This document shows, in pieces, positions 17,681 through 27,782 of a stretch of 64,000 bases of DNA (its first letter is position 1; each line of letters begins with the position of its first letter). The notes under the pieces were generated by a model that saw only the letters and a program-made list of their open reading frames with translations, was not told where the DNA came from and searched no databases. The DNA is from Paenibacillus sp. V4I7 (lineage in GTDB: Bacteria; Bacillota; Bacilli; Paenibacillales; NBRC-103111): contig NZ_JAUSZD010000002.1 of assembly GCF_030817275.1 (NCBI RefSeq), positions 2,108,001-2,172,000 on the forward strand. The letters are read 5' to 3'. A program made the translations under genes and the position numbers.

Positions 17681-19687
17681 GTGGGGGCAAATGTTGGTAT
17701 ACCTAGCTCAGAAGATTTGTTTCTGCTTCATGAAGGATCCCTTTACCACAGTTATCGCATCTTAGGGGCGCATGTAAGCAAAACAAAAGGGCAAGAGGGG
17801 GTTCGTTTTGCCGTATGGGCACCTCATGCCAAACAGGTTTACTTGCTTGGTGATTTCAACAGTTGGCAATCTGGGACACATCGTTTAGAGAAGTTCAGTA
17901 CACTTGGCTTATGGATATTGTTCGTGCCAGAAGCAAGTGAAGGCGATTATTACAAATTTGAAATTCATAGCGAGACGGGCCAGATTTTGTTGAAAGCAGA
18001 CCCGTATGCCTTTTATTCGGAATTACGTCCGGGTACAGCATCGCGTGTTGTTGACCTAGAAGGTTATGAATGGAAGGATCAGGCATGGCAGCAGCAGAAA
18101 AAGGAAAGCCCCGCCTACAATAAGCCACTATCTATTTATGAGGTTCATCTGGGTACGTGGCGTAAAAAGGACCGACATAGTGAAGACTTGTATACCTATG
18201 ATCAGCTTGCTGAAGAGCTAGTCGATTACGCAGTTGAAATGGGGTATACACACATTGAATTAATGCCGCTGGCTGAGCATCCGTTTGACCGTTCTTGGGG
18301 TTATCAAGCAACAGGCTACTTCTCCGTAACTAGCCGTCATGGTTCTCCTAAGGAATTCATGCATTTCGTTGACCGATGCCATCAGAAGGGTATTGGGGTC
18401 ATTATGGACTGGGTTCCTGGTCATTTCGTTAAGGACAGTCATGGACTCAGGCAGTTTGATGGGAAGCCGCTGTATGAATACCAGGACCCTCGCAAAGCCG
18501 AGAAACAGGAGTGGGGTACTCTTACTTTCGATTTTGGCCGACCGGAGGTTCAAAGCTTCTTAATCTCAAATGCTGTATTTTGGATGGACATGTATCATAT
18601 TGATGGTATTCGAGTGGATGCTGTGGCTTCCATGCTGCATTTGAATTTTGGCAGATGGAGCGAGGAACCAATCAAGAATCAATGGGGTGGGGATGACAAT
18701 CCCGAAGCGATCGCATTCCTGCGCAAGCTGAATCAGGCCATCTTCTCCTTCTACCCTGATGCGCTGATGATGGCTGAGGATTCTACTGATTGGCCGCTCG
18801 TTACTGCGCCTGTCCATGATGGAGGACTCGGATTTAATTATAAGTGGAACATGGGTTGGATGAACGATATGCTGCGGTATATGAAATTAGATCCTATTAA
18901 CCGCAAGTATCATCACAAGCTGATCACGTTCTCATTCATGTATGCCTTTAGTGAAAATTATGTACTCCCGCTTTCCCACGACGAAGTGGTGCATGGCAAA
19001 CGCTCACTCCTTCATAAGATGCCAGGCGATTATTGGCAGAAATTTGCTAATCTGCGAGTTCTATATGGGTATATGACGGGTCACCCTGGTAAAAAGCTGC
19101 TGTTTATGGGCAGTGAATTCGGGCAATTCGACGAATGGAAAGATCTTGAAGAACTCGATTGGTTTTTGCTTGAAGGATACGAAAAACATAGTCAAATGCA
19201 TCATTATGTCAAGGCACTTAATCAATTTTATTTGGACCAACCGGCGTTGTGGCAGTTGGATCATCATCAGGAGGGGTTTGAGTGGATCAACCCTCATGAC
19301 GAGAGCCAAAGCGTTGTGACCTTTATGCGCAAAGGGAAATTGCCTGAGGATGACTTGATTCTCGTTTGTAATTTCACCCCTGTGGTGCACCCGGATTATC
19401 GAATTGGCGTTCCGAGGCATGGCGTGTACGAAGTCGTATTTAACAGCGATGCACCCGAGTTTGGCGGTTCTGGTCAAGGTAACTCCGAGCCTATATCCAG
19501 TGAAAAGCGATCACTGCATGGGCAACCTAATAGTTTAGCGTTGTGTATTCCGCCGCTTGCGGCTGTTTATATAAAATGTGTGAGTGAATTCCAAACTGTG
19601 ATTGACGAAGTTGAAGGGGGAAATCAGATATGCGCAGTAAAGAATGTGTTGCCATGCTCCTCGCTGGAGGAGAAGGACGAAGATTAG
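17681..19687 (+). CDS. glgB: 1,4-alpha-glucan branching enzyme
   Basis: This enzyme introduces alpha-1,6 branches into glycogen. It has 668 residues, with an N-terminal carbohydrate-binding module (about 25-115) and a GH13 barrel. The catalytic Asp313 is in GIRVDAVAS, the acid/base Glu366 in MMAEDSTDW, and the third conserved region is [13 protein letters not shown] at 17681 has AAGGAGGG just upstream. The C-terminus runs about 20-25 residues beyond the expected fold and overlaps glgC by 58 bases, which suggests coupling. It is the first gene of glgB-C-D-A. Confidence 0.95.
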   Translation: MGANVGIPSSEDLFLLHEGSLYHSYRILGAHVSKTKGQEGVRFAVWAPHAKQVYLLGDFNSWQSGTHRLEKFSTLGLWILFVPEASEGDYYKFEIHSETGQILLKADPYAFYSELRPGTASRVVDLEGYEWKDQAWQQQKKESPAYNKPLSIYEVHLGTWRKKDRHSEDLYTYDQLAEELVDYAVEMGYTHIELMPLAEHPFDRSWGYQATGYFSVTSRHGSPKEFMHFVDRCHQKGIGVIMDWVPGHFVKDSHGLRQFDGKPLYEYQDPRKAEKQEWGTLTFDFGRPEVQSFLISNAVFWMDMYHIDGIRVDAVASMLHLNFGRWSEEPIKNQWGGDDNPEAIAFLRKLNQAIFSFYPDALMMAEDSTDWPLVTAPVHDGGLGFNYKWNMGWMNDMLRYMKLDPINRKYHHKLITFSFMYAFSENYVLPLSHDEVVHGKRSLLHKMPGDYWQKFANLRVLYGYMTGHPGKKLLFMGSEFGQFDEWKDLEELDWFLLEGYEKHSQMHHYVKALNQFYLDQPALWQLDHHQEGFEWINPHDESQSVVTFMRKGKLPEDDLILVCNFTPVVHPDYRIGVPRHGVYEVVFNSDAPEFGGSGQGNSEPISSEKRSLHGQPNSLALCIPPLAAVYIKCVSEFQTVIDEVEGGNQICAVKNVLPCSSLEEKDED

Positions 19688-20778
19688 GCGTTCTGACGAA
19701 CAATTTAGCCAAGCCAGCCGTTCATTTTGGCGGGAAGTATCGTATCATTGATTTTACCCTCAGCAATTGTACGAATTCAGGGATTGACACTGTTGGTGTC
19801 CTAACCCAGTATCAACCTCTCGTACTCAATACTTACATTGGGATTGGAAGTTCGTGGGACCTTGACCGCAAATATGGCGGTGTGACGGTTTTGCCGCCGT
19901 TCATGGAACAAAAAGGCGGGGATTGGTATAAAGGAACAGCGAATGCCATTTATCGCAATATCGGCTTTATTGAGCAATATGATCCCGAATATGTTTTGGT
20001 CATCTCGGGTGATCACATCTACAAAATGGACTATGATCTAATGCTGTCTTACCACAAAGAAAAGAAGGCCGACGCATCGATTGCTGTCATTGAAGTTAAA
20101 TGGGAGGAAACGAACCGATTCGGTATCATGAGCGTCAATGACAAACAAGAAATAACTGAATTTGCAGAAAAACCGAAAGAAGCGAACAGTAACTTGGCTT
20201 CGATGGGTATTTATATTTTTAATTGGAGCGTATTGAAATCTTATTTGCTCGAGGATGAAGAAAATCCTAACTCCAGCAAAGATTTTGGTAAGGATATTAT
20301 TCCAATGATGCTGAAAGATGAGGCGAGAATGTTCGCTTATCCTTTTGAAGGCTACTGGAAAGATGTAGGTACGATCGATAGTCTGTGGGAAGCAAACATG
20401 GACCTGTTGGACGATAATAATGAGCTTAATTTAAATGATAAGGACTGGCGGGTATACTCCCAAAATCCATACCAGCCGGCTCAGTATGTGGCGCCAACTG
20501 CGAATATTAAGCGTTCACTCGTGAATGAAGGCTGCGCGATATTCGGAGATGTCGATCATTCGGTATTGTTCTTCGGTGTACAGGTTGGCGAAGGAAGCCA
20601 GATTCGCGACTCCGTCATTATGCCTAATGCCAAAATTGGGAATAACGTAACGATCAACAAAGCGATTATCGGCGAAAACACGGTTGTTGAAGACGGTGCT
20701 GTGGTAGATGGCAAAGGGGAAATTGTACTTATTGGTGGCAATGAACGGATATCAGGGAGTGCCAATCAGAAGGGATGA
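19630..20778 (+). CDS. glgC: Glucose-1-phosphate adenylyltransferase, catalytic subunit
   Basis: This enzyme makes ADP-glucose from ATP and glucose-1-phosphate, the committed step of glycogen synthesis. The N-terminal nucleotidyltransferase motif is [13 protein letters not shown], followed by [15 protein letters not shown]; the catalytic region carries [12 protein letters not shown]-terminal left-handed beta-helix of hexapeptide repeats follows (about 290-365). The 382-residue length is normal. The start lies inside the end of glgB and has GAAGGGGGA upstream. glgD follows 7 bases later, so the heteromeric GlgC/GlgD enzyme known in bacilli is expected. Confidence 0.95.
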   Translation: MRSKECVAMLLAGGEGRRLGVLTNNLAKPAVHFGGKYRIIDFTLSNCTNSGIDTVGVLTQYQPLVLNTYIGIGSSWDLDRKYGGVTVLPPFMEQKGGDWYKGTANAIYRNIGFIEQYDPEYVLVISGDHIYKMDYDLMLSYHKEKKADASIAVIEVKWEETNRFGIMSVNDKQEITEFAEKPKEANSNLASMGIYIFNWSVLKSYLLEDEENPNSSKDFGKDIIPMMLKDEARMFAYPFEGYWKDVGTIDSLWEANMDLLDDNNELNLNDKDWRVYSQNPYQPAQYVAPTANIKRSLVNEGCAIFGDVDHSVLFFGVQVGEGSQIRDSVIMPNAKIGNNVTINKAIIGENTVVEDGAVVDGKGEIVLIGGNERISGSANQKG

Positions 20779-20784
20779 TGTCGA

Positions 20785-21894
20785 GTGAAACATGTGATGG
20801 GTGTCATTAATTTAGTGAATGAACCGGATGATTTGGAGGAACTGACCTACTTTCGTTGCCCTGCATCTGTGCCGTTCGGCGGTCGTTATCGATTAATTGA
20901 TTTTACATTGTCAAATATGGTGAATTCCGACATTGATAATGTTGCTGTATTCACTCAACACAAATATCGTTCGCTCATGGATCATCTGGGTTCTGGGAAA
21001 GAATGGGATTTGGACCGAAAGCGGGGCGGCTTGTTCGTGCTCCCATCTGTGCTCAATGAACCAACAGGCATTTCACGTGGTGATTTATACCAGTTCTATA
21101 GCCATAGAGATTATTTCTATCGTGGTAAAGAAGAGCTTGTCATTATTTCACGAAGCCACATGGTATGCAACCTCGATCTGCGTGACGCTGTGCGTTATCA
21201 TGAGGATACACAAGCAGACATTACGGTTATCTATAAGCAAACAGATGAGGATATTCAAGGGAAATTCCGTCGGTTAGCGGTCAAGGATAGCGGGCAAGTG
21301 ACTCTCATGGAGGATCACACAGGAAGATTGCGTACAAACAACATCTCAATGGAAATGTACATCATGAGCAAAGCGCTGCTGCTGGATATGGTTGAATCTT
21401 GCTTAGCGCAAGGTTACGATCATTTGGTTCGTGATGGCATTATGAAAAACATTGATAAGCTTAGTGTGTATGGCTACAAATTTGAAGGCCATGTAGGGAT
21501 TGTGAATTCAATTCAAGGTTACTACAAGCACAGTATGCAGCTGCTTAATCCATCCATCTGGAGAGAACTTTTCTTCCAGAAAAACCTGATTTACACGAAG
21601 GTTAAAGATGAACCGCCTGCGAAGTACTTGGATACCGCAGCTGCTAAAAATGCGCTCATCGCAAACGGCTGCATCATCGAAGGTAAAGTGGAAAACAGTA
21701 TCCTGTTCCGTGGTGTGAAGATCCGGAAAGGCGCGTACGTGAAGAACAGCATCATTCTCCAAAACTGTGAGATTGAGGAGAATGTTATCATTGAGAACGC
21801 AATTCTGGATAAGGATGTCTTCATTAGTCGTGGACGTGTCTTAACGGGGGATAACAAAGCGCCATTCATTGCTGCGAAAACGAAAGTGATCTAG
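20785..21894 (+). CDS. glgD: Glucose-1-phosphate adenylyltransferase-like subunit GlgD
   Basis: GlgD is a GlgC paralogue that supports or regulates ADP-glucose synthesis rather than catalysing it well. It has 369 residues. The N-terminus MKHVMGVINLVNEPDDLEEL lacks the GlgC LAGGxGxRL signature, which is diagnostic for GlgD. The FGGRYRLIDFTLSN block and the C-terminal hexapeptide helix are kept. The start is GTG. A 159-base gap without a recognised gene separates it from glgA. Confidence 0.93.
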   Translation: MKHVMGVINLVNEPDDLEELTYFRCPASVPFGGRYRLIDFTLSNMVNSDIDNVAVFTQHKYRSLMDHLGSGKEWDLDRKRGGLFVLPSVLNEPTGISRGDLYQFYSHRDYFYRGKEELVIISRSHMVCNLDLRDAVRYHEDTQADITVIYKQTDEDIQGKFRRLAVKDSGQVTLMEDHTGRLRTNNISMEMYIMSKALLLDMVESCLAQGYDHLVRDGIMKNIDKLSVYGYKFEGHVGIVNSIQGYYKHSMQLLNPSIWRELFFQKNLIYTKVKDEPPAKYLDTAAAKNALIANGCIIEGKVENSILFRGVKIRKGAYVKNSIILQNCEIEENVIIENAILDKDVFISRGRVLTGDNKAPFIAAKTKVI

Positions 21895-22053
21895 ATCAAA
21901 TAAATTTGAAAAGTCAGCTTTCAGAAGCCTAGAAGCTTGAACGATTACCTAAGTTCCTGGCATTTGTTCGAGCTTCGACACCGACCAATCATTCTGAATA
22001 AGCTTCGTTTTGCAAAAGGTGGCTTTTCAAACATCCATTGGAGGAGTAGGAAG

Positions 22054-23494
22054 ATGAAAGTATTATTTGCAGCATCTGAGGCTGTACCTTTTATTAAAAC
22101 AGGCGGTCTAGCTGACGTAATTGGCTCGTTACCTAAGGAGCTTACTCGTCAAGGACTGGATGTACGCGTTATTTTACCTAAGTACGGCGATATCCCTGCA
22201 GTTTATCGGGAAGCAATGACGAAGGTAATCACATCTGATGTGTACATCGGCTGGAGGAAGCAATACATCGGGATAGAGATGCTTCAGCATGAGGGAGTTA
22301 CCTTTTACTTCGTGGATAATGAGTATTATTTCAAGCGTCCAGGCATTTATGGTTATGGTGACGAGGCGGAGCGTTTTGGGTTCTTCTGCAGAGGGGTTAT
22401 TGAGGCGCTCCCGTTACTTGATTTCCAGCCGGATGTGATTCATTGCCATGATTGGCAAACGGGTATGATTCCTGTGCTGCTGAAGGCGCATTATCAACAC
22501 CTCCCTTTCTATAGCGAGATGAAGACGATGTCTACCGTTCATAACTTGAAATACCAAGGTGTGTTTGATCAATCCCTGTTAAAAGATTTGTTCGGTTTAT
22601 CAGATGATCATTTCACAGGAACTTCGCTTGAATTGCATGGTGGCGCAAGCTTCCTCAAAGGCGGACTCCTCTATTCGGATCGGATAACAACGGTAAGTCA
22701 AACCTATGCGGAGGAAATTCAAACTCCCTTTTATGGTGAATTTTTGGACAGCCTGCTGCGTCATCGCAAAGATCAGTTAACGGGCATCGTGAATGGCATC
22801 GATTATGACGTGTTCGATCCAATGACCGATTCGCATTTGGTTGTGAATTATCGAGATTCTTTACAGAAGAAGCAGCAAAATAAGCTAGCTCTGCAGGAGC
22901 GCTTGGGTCTGCCTGTGAATGGTGATGTACCGATGATTGCGTTGGGTCACTCGCCTGGTACAGCAAAAAGGGCTTGATCTTATCCAGCATGTCATTTCAG
23001 AGATTCTCGCTTTGGACATTCAACTTGTTGTTCTCGGTACTGGCGACTATGGGTATGAGCAAATGTTCCGATATGCGGCTCAAACGCATCCACATAAGGT
23101 ATCTGCTCAAATCTACTTCGATGAATCTCTTGCACATCAAATCTATGCCGCATCTGACTTATTCTTGATGCCGTCACAGTTCGAGCCTTGTGGGATTGGG
23201 CAGTTGATAGCACTACGTTATCGATCTGTACCCATTGTTAGAGAAACTGGCGGACTGAAAGATACCGTGCAGCCTTATAATGAGTTCACGGGTGAGGGTA
23301 CCGGATTCACATTTAGCAACTATAATGCGCATGACATGCTGCATATCATTCGCCGTGCTGTGTTTTTCTACAAGAATGATAGAGAGGCATGGCTGAAAAT
23401 TCAGCAAAATATGAAAAGAGGCGATTTCAGCTGGAAAAAGTCAGCCCAGCAGTATATCGCACTTTATAAAGAAATGGTTATTAACAACGCTTAA
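22054..23494 (+). pseudogene. glgA: Glycogen synthase, interrupted by a one-base insertion
   Basis: GlgA extends glycogen from ADP-glucose. The first frame starts at ATG 22054 (GGAGGAGTAGG upstream) with MKVLFAASEAVPFIKTGGLADV, including the KTGGL ADP-glucose-binding motif, and runs to a stop at 22977. The remainder (VTRLVQQKGLDLI to the end at 23494) is in the +1 frame. Removing one G from the GGG at 22944-22946 restores MIALVTRLVQQKG and gives one continuous 479-residue protein, exactly the normal GlgA length. The C-terminal half is otherwise intact (FEPCGIGQLIALRYRSVPIV). It is either a recent mutation or a sequencing error; no slippery programmed-frameshift context is evident. Confidence 0.9.
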
Positions 23495-23497
23495 AAG

Positions 23498-23530
23498 GAG
23501 ACTGGAGGCACTTTGCCTCCAGTCTCTTCT
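23498..23530 (+). terminator. Terminator of the glycogen operon
   Basis: A perfect 13-bp stem, GAGACTGGAGGCA (23498-23510) with TGCCTCCAGTCTC (23514-23526), encloses a 3-base loop. The trailing sequence is only moderately T-rich. No glgP follows, so glycogen phosphorylase is not in this operon. Confidence 0.75.
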
Positions 23531-23606
23531 GTCTAGTTCCTCTTCATTTTATCCTTGATAATGTCGATAAAGACATTACCGGGTGAAATTTTTTTAGGAG
23601 AGGCAG

Positions 23607-23810
23607 TTGTTCAGAATGAGCCGGACTGAGGTATGTTTAACTGATGCAGATATGTACCACTGCATGTTATTTCAAACACCTGTAGAGGTGTGGTTTGATG
23701 GCGAATTGGAAGACGCAGGTTCATTGATTGAAGCTTATTCGGATGATGTCATTAAAGTAGGCGGCGTTTATTATTTGAGAAAACTGTGCCTAATTAAGAA
23801 AATAGCATAA
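23607..23810 (+). CDS. Small hypothetical protein
   Basis: This is a 67-residue protein of unknown function. TTG at 23607 follows AGGAG at 6 bases; an in-frame ATG at 23616 is too far from it. The composition is acidic in the middle (VWFDGELEDAGSLIEAYSDD) with a basic hydrophobic end (YYLRKLCLIKKIA). It is a single-gene unit between two terminators. I recognise no family. The good ribosome site and isolated placement make a real gene likely. Confidence 0.6.
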   Translation: MFRMSRTEVCLTDADMYHCMLFQTPVEVWFDGELEDAGSLIEAYSDDVIKVGGVYYLRKLCLIKKIA

Positions 23811-23826
23811 AGGGTAGCTTGTTAAT

Positions 23827-23861
23827 GACCTCTTATTCACCTTGTGAATAGGGGGTCTTTT
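23827..23861 (+). terminator. Terminator after the small gene
   Basis: GACCTCTTATTCAC pairs with GTGAATAGGGGGTC, using G-U pairs, around a short loop and followed by TTTT. Confidence 0.65.
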
Positions 23862-23924
23862 CCTAATTTGTCGAAATTCAGGTATAATAGCGATGAGTTG
23901 ATATAAATGGTTTGGAGTGGTGTT

Positions 23925-25379
23925 ATGGATTGGATATCGCATGTACTAACTGTCGTCTTTGTGATTAATATTTTACTAGCCATAACGGTTGTGTTCTTAG
24001 AACGTCGAAACGTGGCGGCAACATGGTCATGGCTCATGGTGCTTTTATTCATTCCGATTCTCGGTTTCCTGCTCTATGTGATGCTTGGACAAAATTTGAG
24101 CCGCAGAAAGCTGTATAAATGGAACCGCCGTATGCTGGAAAGAGTGCAAACCGTCATTTCAGAGCAGCGGGAACAGCTAATTGACGGGACGCTGCCTTAT
24201 ATTGATCCGATGGTAAGTCAATATCGAGATTTGATTTATCTGAATGTCGCAACGAATGATGCGTTCCTCACGCAAGATAATGGTGTACATATTTTCACAG
24301 ACGGTGTGGCTAAATTTAGTGATTTACTGAAGAAAATTGAAGCCGCTGAGTCCCATATACATATGCAGTATTATATCGTTAAGAATGATTCGTTGGGTCA
24401 CAAGGTCATGGAAGCTCTGACGAGGAAAGCGGAGCAGGGTGTCCAAGTGAAATTCTTATATGACGATATTGGCTCAAGGTCACTGAAAGAGTCCTTTTTT
24501 CGAGATTTCCTAAAGGCAGGCGGACAAAAAGCCGCATTTTTCCCATCGCGCATTCCGTTTCTGAACTATCGGGTAAATTATCGCAATCATCGTAAACTAG
24601 TTATTATTGATGGCCTGATTGGGTACATGGGTGGATTCAATGTCGGTAATGAATATCTGGGTTTAGATCCGCGATTTGGTTACTGGCGAGATACGCACCT
24701 TCGTTTGACCGGAAGCGTTGTTCGTGCTTTGCAGTCGAGATTTATTCTGGACTGGAACTTAGCATCTGTGCAGCAGATGGAAGTTGAGGCGGAGTATTTT
24801 CCTGAAAATATGGAAGCCAATAGCCTGGAAAACGTACCCATGCAAATTGTGGCAAGTGGACCCAATGAAGCCTGGCCGCATTTCGTGTATACATTCCTAA
24901 AAATGATTCATATGGCGAAGAGTAGAATCCTCCTACAGACTCCATATTTTATCCCTGAAGAAAGCATGTTGAATGCGCTGCGTATTGCTGCTCTATCGGG
25001 CATTGACGTTAGAATCATGATCCCTGAGAAAGCAGATCATTTGTTTGTTCATTGGGCTTCCTTGTATTATGTAGGAGAATTGCTGCGAGCAGGCGTGAAG
25101 TGCTACTTATATGATCAAGGCTTTCTTCATGCGAAAACGATCGTCGTCGATGGGCAGGTTGCCTCAGTTGGGACGGCCAACTTCGATATTCGCAGCCTTC
25201 GGCTTAATTTCGAGACGAACGCCTTGATGTATCATGCAGAGACGGCGAAGAAGTTGGAAAACACGTTCTGGAAGGATATGGAGGGCTGTATGGAGTTGAC
25301 GTTGGAGGAATATGATAAGCGTTCCTTACGGATTCGCTTTCTGGAGTCCATCTCGAAATTGGTTTCTCCCATATTGTAA
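23925..25379 (+). CDS. cls: Cardiolipin synthase (phospholipase D family)
   Basis: This membrane enzyme condenses two phosphatidylglycerols into cardiolipin. It has 484 residues from ATG 23925, chosen because GGAGTGG lies 6 bases upstream; an earlier in-frame ATG lacks a site. Two N-terminal transmembrane helices (about 5-25 and 35-55) precede two PLD domains. The HKD motifs are HRKLVIIDGLIGYMGG (near residue 224) and HAKTIVVDG (near residue 404). A TATAAT at 23883-23888 is the likely -10 box. It is a single-gene unit, followed by a long hairpin. Confidence 0.92.
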   Translation: MDWISHVLTVVFVINILLAITVVFLERRNVAATWSWLMVLLFIPILGFLLYVMLGQNLSRRKLYKWNRRMLERVQTVISEQREQLIDGTLPYIDPMVSQYRDLIYLNVATNDAFLTQDNGVHIFTDGVAKFSDLLKKIEAAESHIHMQYYIVKNDSLGHKVMEALTRKAEQGVQVKFLYDDIGSRSLKESFFRDFLKAGGQKAAFFPSRIPFLNYRVNYRNHRKLVIIDGLIGYMGGFNVGNEYLGLDPRFGYWRDTHLRLTGSVVRALQSRFILDWNLASVQQMEVEAEYFPENMEANSLENVPMQIVASGPNEAWPHFVYTFLKMIHMAKSRILLQTPYFIPEESMLNALRIAALSGIDVRIMIPEKADHLFVHWASLYYVGELLRAGVKCYLYDQGFLHAKTIVVDGQVASVGTANFDIRSLRLNFETNALMYHAETAKKLENTFWKDMEGCMELTLEEYDKRSLRIRFLESISKLVSPIL

Positions 25380-25398
25380 ACGAAGGTGTAGTCTAAGT

Positions 25399-25453
25399 AA
25401 AAAAAAGGCTATCCAATCCTTTCTTGAGAAAGAAAGATTGAATATCCTTTTTG
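25399..25453. terminator. Long hairpin between cls and the VOC gene remnant
   Basis: GGCTATCCAATCCTTTCTT pairs imperfectly with AAAGAAAGATTGAATATCC. The hairpin has A-rich and T-rich flanks, so it can act as a terminator for the convergent genes on both strands. Confidence 0.65.
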
Positions 25454-25470
25454 TATTGTGAAATGATTAA

Positions 25471-25554
25471 TTAATAAACCGATTCACCATTGTCATAGTT
25501 AAACTGCCATTGAATTCCGAATTTGTCTTCTAGGCTGCCGTAGCATTTGCTCCA
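25471..25554 (-). pseudogene. 3' end of the VOC gene split by the integrated element
   Basis: Read on the minus strand from the core, this encodes WSKCYGSLEDKFG then IQWQFNYDNGESVY and a stop, the typical end of PhnB-type VOC proteins. It has no start of its own. Its missing 5' part lies 10 kb away at 35648-36004 and ends in ELQETFWSK. Joining the two at the shared core restores one continuous frame of about 142 residues. Confidence 0.85.
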
Positions 25555-25575
25555 CCATGTTCACTTATGTAAGCT
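25545..25575. other. attL: core plus inner arm
   Basis: The core ATTTGCTCCA is followed 10 bases later by the arm TTATGTAAGCT (25565-25575). This is the reverse complement of AGCTTACATAA beside the right core. Together with the right end it defines a symmetric attP. Confidence 0.8.
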
Positions 25576-25613
25576 CCTATGATATACTAGCTTTACAGAG
25601 TTTTCATAGGAGG
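25560..25613 (+). promoter_or_regulatory. Integrase promoter with a flanking inverted repeat
   Basis: TTCACT (25560-25565) and TATACT (25583-25588) form a 17-base-spaced promoter whose -35 overlaps the att arm. CTCCTATGA (25574-25582) and TCATAGGAG (25604-25612) are a perfect inverted repeat around the -10 region. Its right arm contains the ribosome site AGGAGG (25608-25613). It may be an operator. In a transcript entering from outside, it would form a hairpin hiding the ribosome site. Confidence 0.5.
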
Positions 25614-25620
25614 TAACACA

Positions 25621-27096
25621 TTGAAACAAGCCGTTGCAATCTTCAATAGAAAGTCCCGTACCGATGGGGATAATGATACAACACTAGCCAACCATAGAAC
25701 ACAGACCAGACAGTTATGTGAACGTAATGACTACCACTACACCGAGTATGAAGAAATCCTGTCAGGGGCAACCAAGTTTGAGGATCGCACGGAATTACTA
25801 AGAATGCTTGCCGACGTTAAACAAGGTTTATACTTTGGGGTCGTGGTCGTTGAATTGCAAAGACTTGCAAGATCGGGACAGTATTCTCAAATGATCGCGG
25901 ACACCCTTGAACAACATGACGTGAAGATCATAACCCCTACGATGATTTACAATCTCAGGGACAGTACCCATAGACTAATGTTTGATATGATGTCAGCAAT
26001 GGGTGTCAACGAATTGAAGACAACTGACAACCGTATGAGAAACGGTCTAATCACTAAAGCTAAGTCAGGTCAATATGTCTCTGCACAAGCACCGTACGGA
26101 TATGACGCGGTCTGGGACGATCCTATCAAGAGGAAGACCAGAACCCTTGTACCGAACGGGGACGCGGATCATGCCAAGCTTATCTTTGATCTTGCCGACA
26201 AAGGTCATTCACTCCGAGATATTACAATCGAATTGAACCAACGTGGCGTATCAACGATCAACGGCAAGGAATGGTATATTAGAACAATTCAGCATATTCT
26301 CAACAACAAGTCATACACGGGAGCATTGATGTTACAGCTTAAAGACAAGTACACCAAGCAACCGTCCGAATTGATCGAAGTACCAGACGCGTTTCCTGCC
26401 CTTGTAACGATTGAACAGTGGAATAGAGTACAGCTTGCAGTTAAATCTCGTTTAAGCGGTGATATGGAGACCAGAACACGCTCAAGAGGACAAGTCAGAA
26501 CGATACTGAAAGACCTTGTATTCTGTAATGTGTGCGATAGAAAGACAGGCTATACATCGAGTGCCAAGCGTCCCAATGTTCTGGTTGTCAAACGGTGCGA
26601 ATGTGGAAACAAGGGGATCGTTGAACCCACACTAGCAGAAAAGTTTTACAACGAATTGAAGAAGGTTGAACAGTACTGGCAGGAACAATGGGACATGGTT
26701 CTGAACGGTACACTGAACACCAATACAGACGATCTGGACAGCAAATTAGCCGACTTGGAAACGAACAAGGCAAAGTACACCAACCGCTCGAAGAATGCCA
26801 GAGTAGCCTTCCTAGACGGTGACATAACGCGGGAAGAGTATCTTGCAGACAAAGCCGACTTTGACGGTAAGATTGCCGTTCTTGATATCTCTATCGCAGA
26901 AGTTAAAGAACAGATGAGTCAAATGAATGTCGATTCTATAAGTACCCAGATGAAAGACAGGTTCACAATATTGGACAAGGTACGCAAGTCCACGGATACC
27001 AAAGAGGTCAACCGTCTGCTGAAACTTATTATCGAACGGGTTCATTATCAAAGAATTAACGGAGAAGTAGTTGAGTTAATGATTGCCCCCAAATAA
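25621..27096 (+). CDS. Large serine integrase/recombinase
   Basis: This 491-residue recombinase integrates and excises the element. The N-terminal resolvase domain has the catalytic Ser12 in FNRKSRTDGD and the arginine-containing motif ELQRLARSG. The recombinase domain begins near QAPYGYDAV (about 155), with HILNNKSYTGALM near 225. The zinc ribbon has CNVC and later CECGN near 305-335. A Lys/Glu-rich coiled coil follows (about 365-445), ending with a conserved hydrophobic tail. TTG at 25621 has AGGAGG 7 bases upstream. A terminator follows closely. Its position at the edge beside att sites fits the family. Confidence 0.93.
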   Translation: MKQAVAIFNRKSRTDGDNDTTLANHRTQTRQLCERNDYHYTEYEEILSGATKFEDRTELLRMLADVKQGLYFGVVVVELQRLARSGQYSQMIADTLEQHDVKIITPTMIYNLRDSTHRLMFDMMSAMGVNELKTTDNRMRNGLITKAKSGQYVSAQAPYGYDAVWDDPIKRKTRTLVPNGDADHAKLIFDLADKGHSLRDITIELNQRGVSTINGKEWYIRTIQHILNNKSYTGALMLQLKDKYTKQPSELIEVPDAFPALVTIEQWNRVQLAVKSRLSGDMETRTRSRGQVRTILKDLVFCNVCDRKTGYTSSAKRPNVLVVKRCECGNKGIVEPTLAEKFYNELKKVEQYWQEQWDMVLNGTLNTNTDDLDSKLADLETNKAKYTNRSKNARVAFLDGDITREEYLADKADFDGKIAVLDISIAEVKEQMSQMNVDSISTQMKDRFTILDKVRKSTDTKEVNRLLKLIIERVHYQRINGEVVELMIAPK

Positions 27097-27101
27097 GAAC
27101 A

Positions 27102-27138
27102 GAGCCTTTGTTGAAAGTTGACAAAGGTTCTTTTTTTT
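27102..27138 (+). terminator. Terminator after the integrase gene
   Basis: GAGCCTTTGT pairs with ACAAAGGTTC, with one G-U, around a 9-base loop and followed by eight T. The stretch to 27380 holds no convincing gene. Confidence 0.8.
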
Positions 27139-27380
27139 GTTCCCATTTCCATGTAAGATTCCCGTCCATTATCAAACAGGTCACCAGATGGGACAATCGC
27201 GAATCATCGAAGGTTAAGCCCATAATCCCGCATGAGTTGAGCGTGGTTGATGAACTGACACAGGCGTAAAATCCTTGTGTCTTTTTCATATTACGAAAAG
27301 GGCAGGATTGTTCACTCATTTGGCGAATAGTTTAAGAATGGAATTTTACGAAGATCGTAACTGAAGGGGGAAGTATTCTG

Positions 27381-27770
27381 GTGATAAAGAAAAGGATCTT
27401 TATAAGTTTCGATATTGATAATGATGGTGGTACTAAGCATATGCTAGCAGGACAATCTGACCATCTAGACAGCCCTTTTGAATTCAAAGATAACTCTGTA
27501 AAGGCACATTTGACTGGTGATTGGAAAGATAAAGTTCGTCGTCGTATGGATAATGTTGATTTAGTTGTTGTTTTATGTGGTACGAAAACACATACGGCAG
27601 AGGGGGTATCTGCTGAATTAACGATTGCTAAAGAAAAAGGAAAGCCGTATTTTCTTTTGGCAGCTTATTCGGATAAGCAATGTACTAAACCTTTATCTGC
27701 GTCAGCATCCGATAAGGTCTATAAATGGACATGGGATAACCTCAAAAAATTGATAGCTGGGGGCCGTTAA
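27381..27770 (+). CDS. ThsB-like TIR-domain protein (MTH538/DUF1863 family)
   Basis: This is a 129-residue single-domain protein. The pattern is that of the MTH538 TIR-like family, which includes Thoeris ThsB: RIFISFDIDND (5-15), SPFEF (31-35), GDW (47-49), VVLCGTKTHTAEGVSAEL (63-80), GKPYFLL (87-93), CTKP (101-104) and YKWTWDNL (114-121). The Glu in SAEL occupies the position of the TIR catalytic Glu. In Thoeris such proteins sense infection and make an NAD-derived signal; that role here is inference. GTG at 27381 has AAGGGGGAA 8 bases upstream. The membrane protein gene follows 12 bases later, so the two form an operon. Confidence 0.85.
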   Translation: MIKKRIFISFDIDNDGGTKHMLAGQSDHLDSPFEFKDNSVKAHLTGDWKDKVRRRMDNVDLVVVLCGTKTHTAEGVSAELTIAKEKGKPYFLLAAYSDKQCTKPLSASASDKVYKWTWDNLKKLIAGGR

Positions 27771-27782
27771 GGAGAACATAAA

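Noticed and set aside
22944..22946. Programmed frameshift in glgA
   Set aside because: No slippery heptamer, stimulatory stem or internal Shine-Dalgarno is evident, and glgA is not known to use recoding. Mutation or sequencing error is simpler.
27056..27319. 87-codon minus-strand frame between integrase and TIR gene
   Set aside because: It overlaps the integrase end and its terminator, has no ribosome site and low protein-like character. A shorter frame inside (LCQFINHAQLMRDYGLNLR) looks somewhat protein-like but is too short to support.
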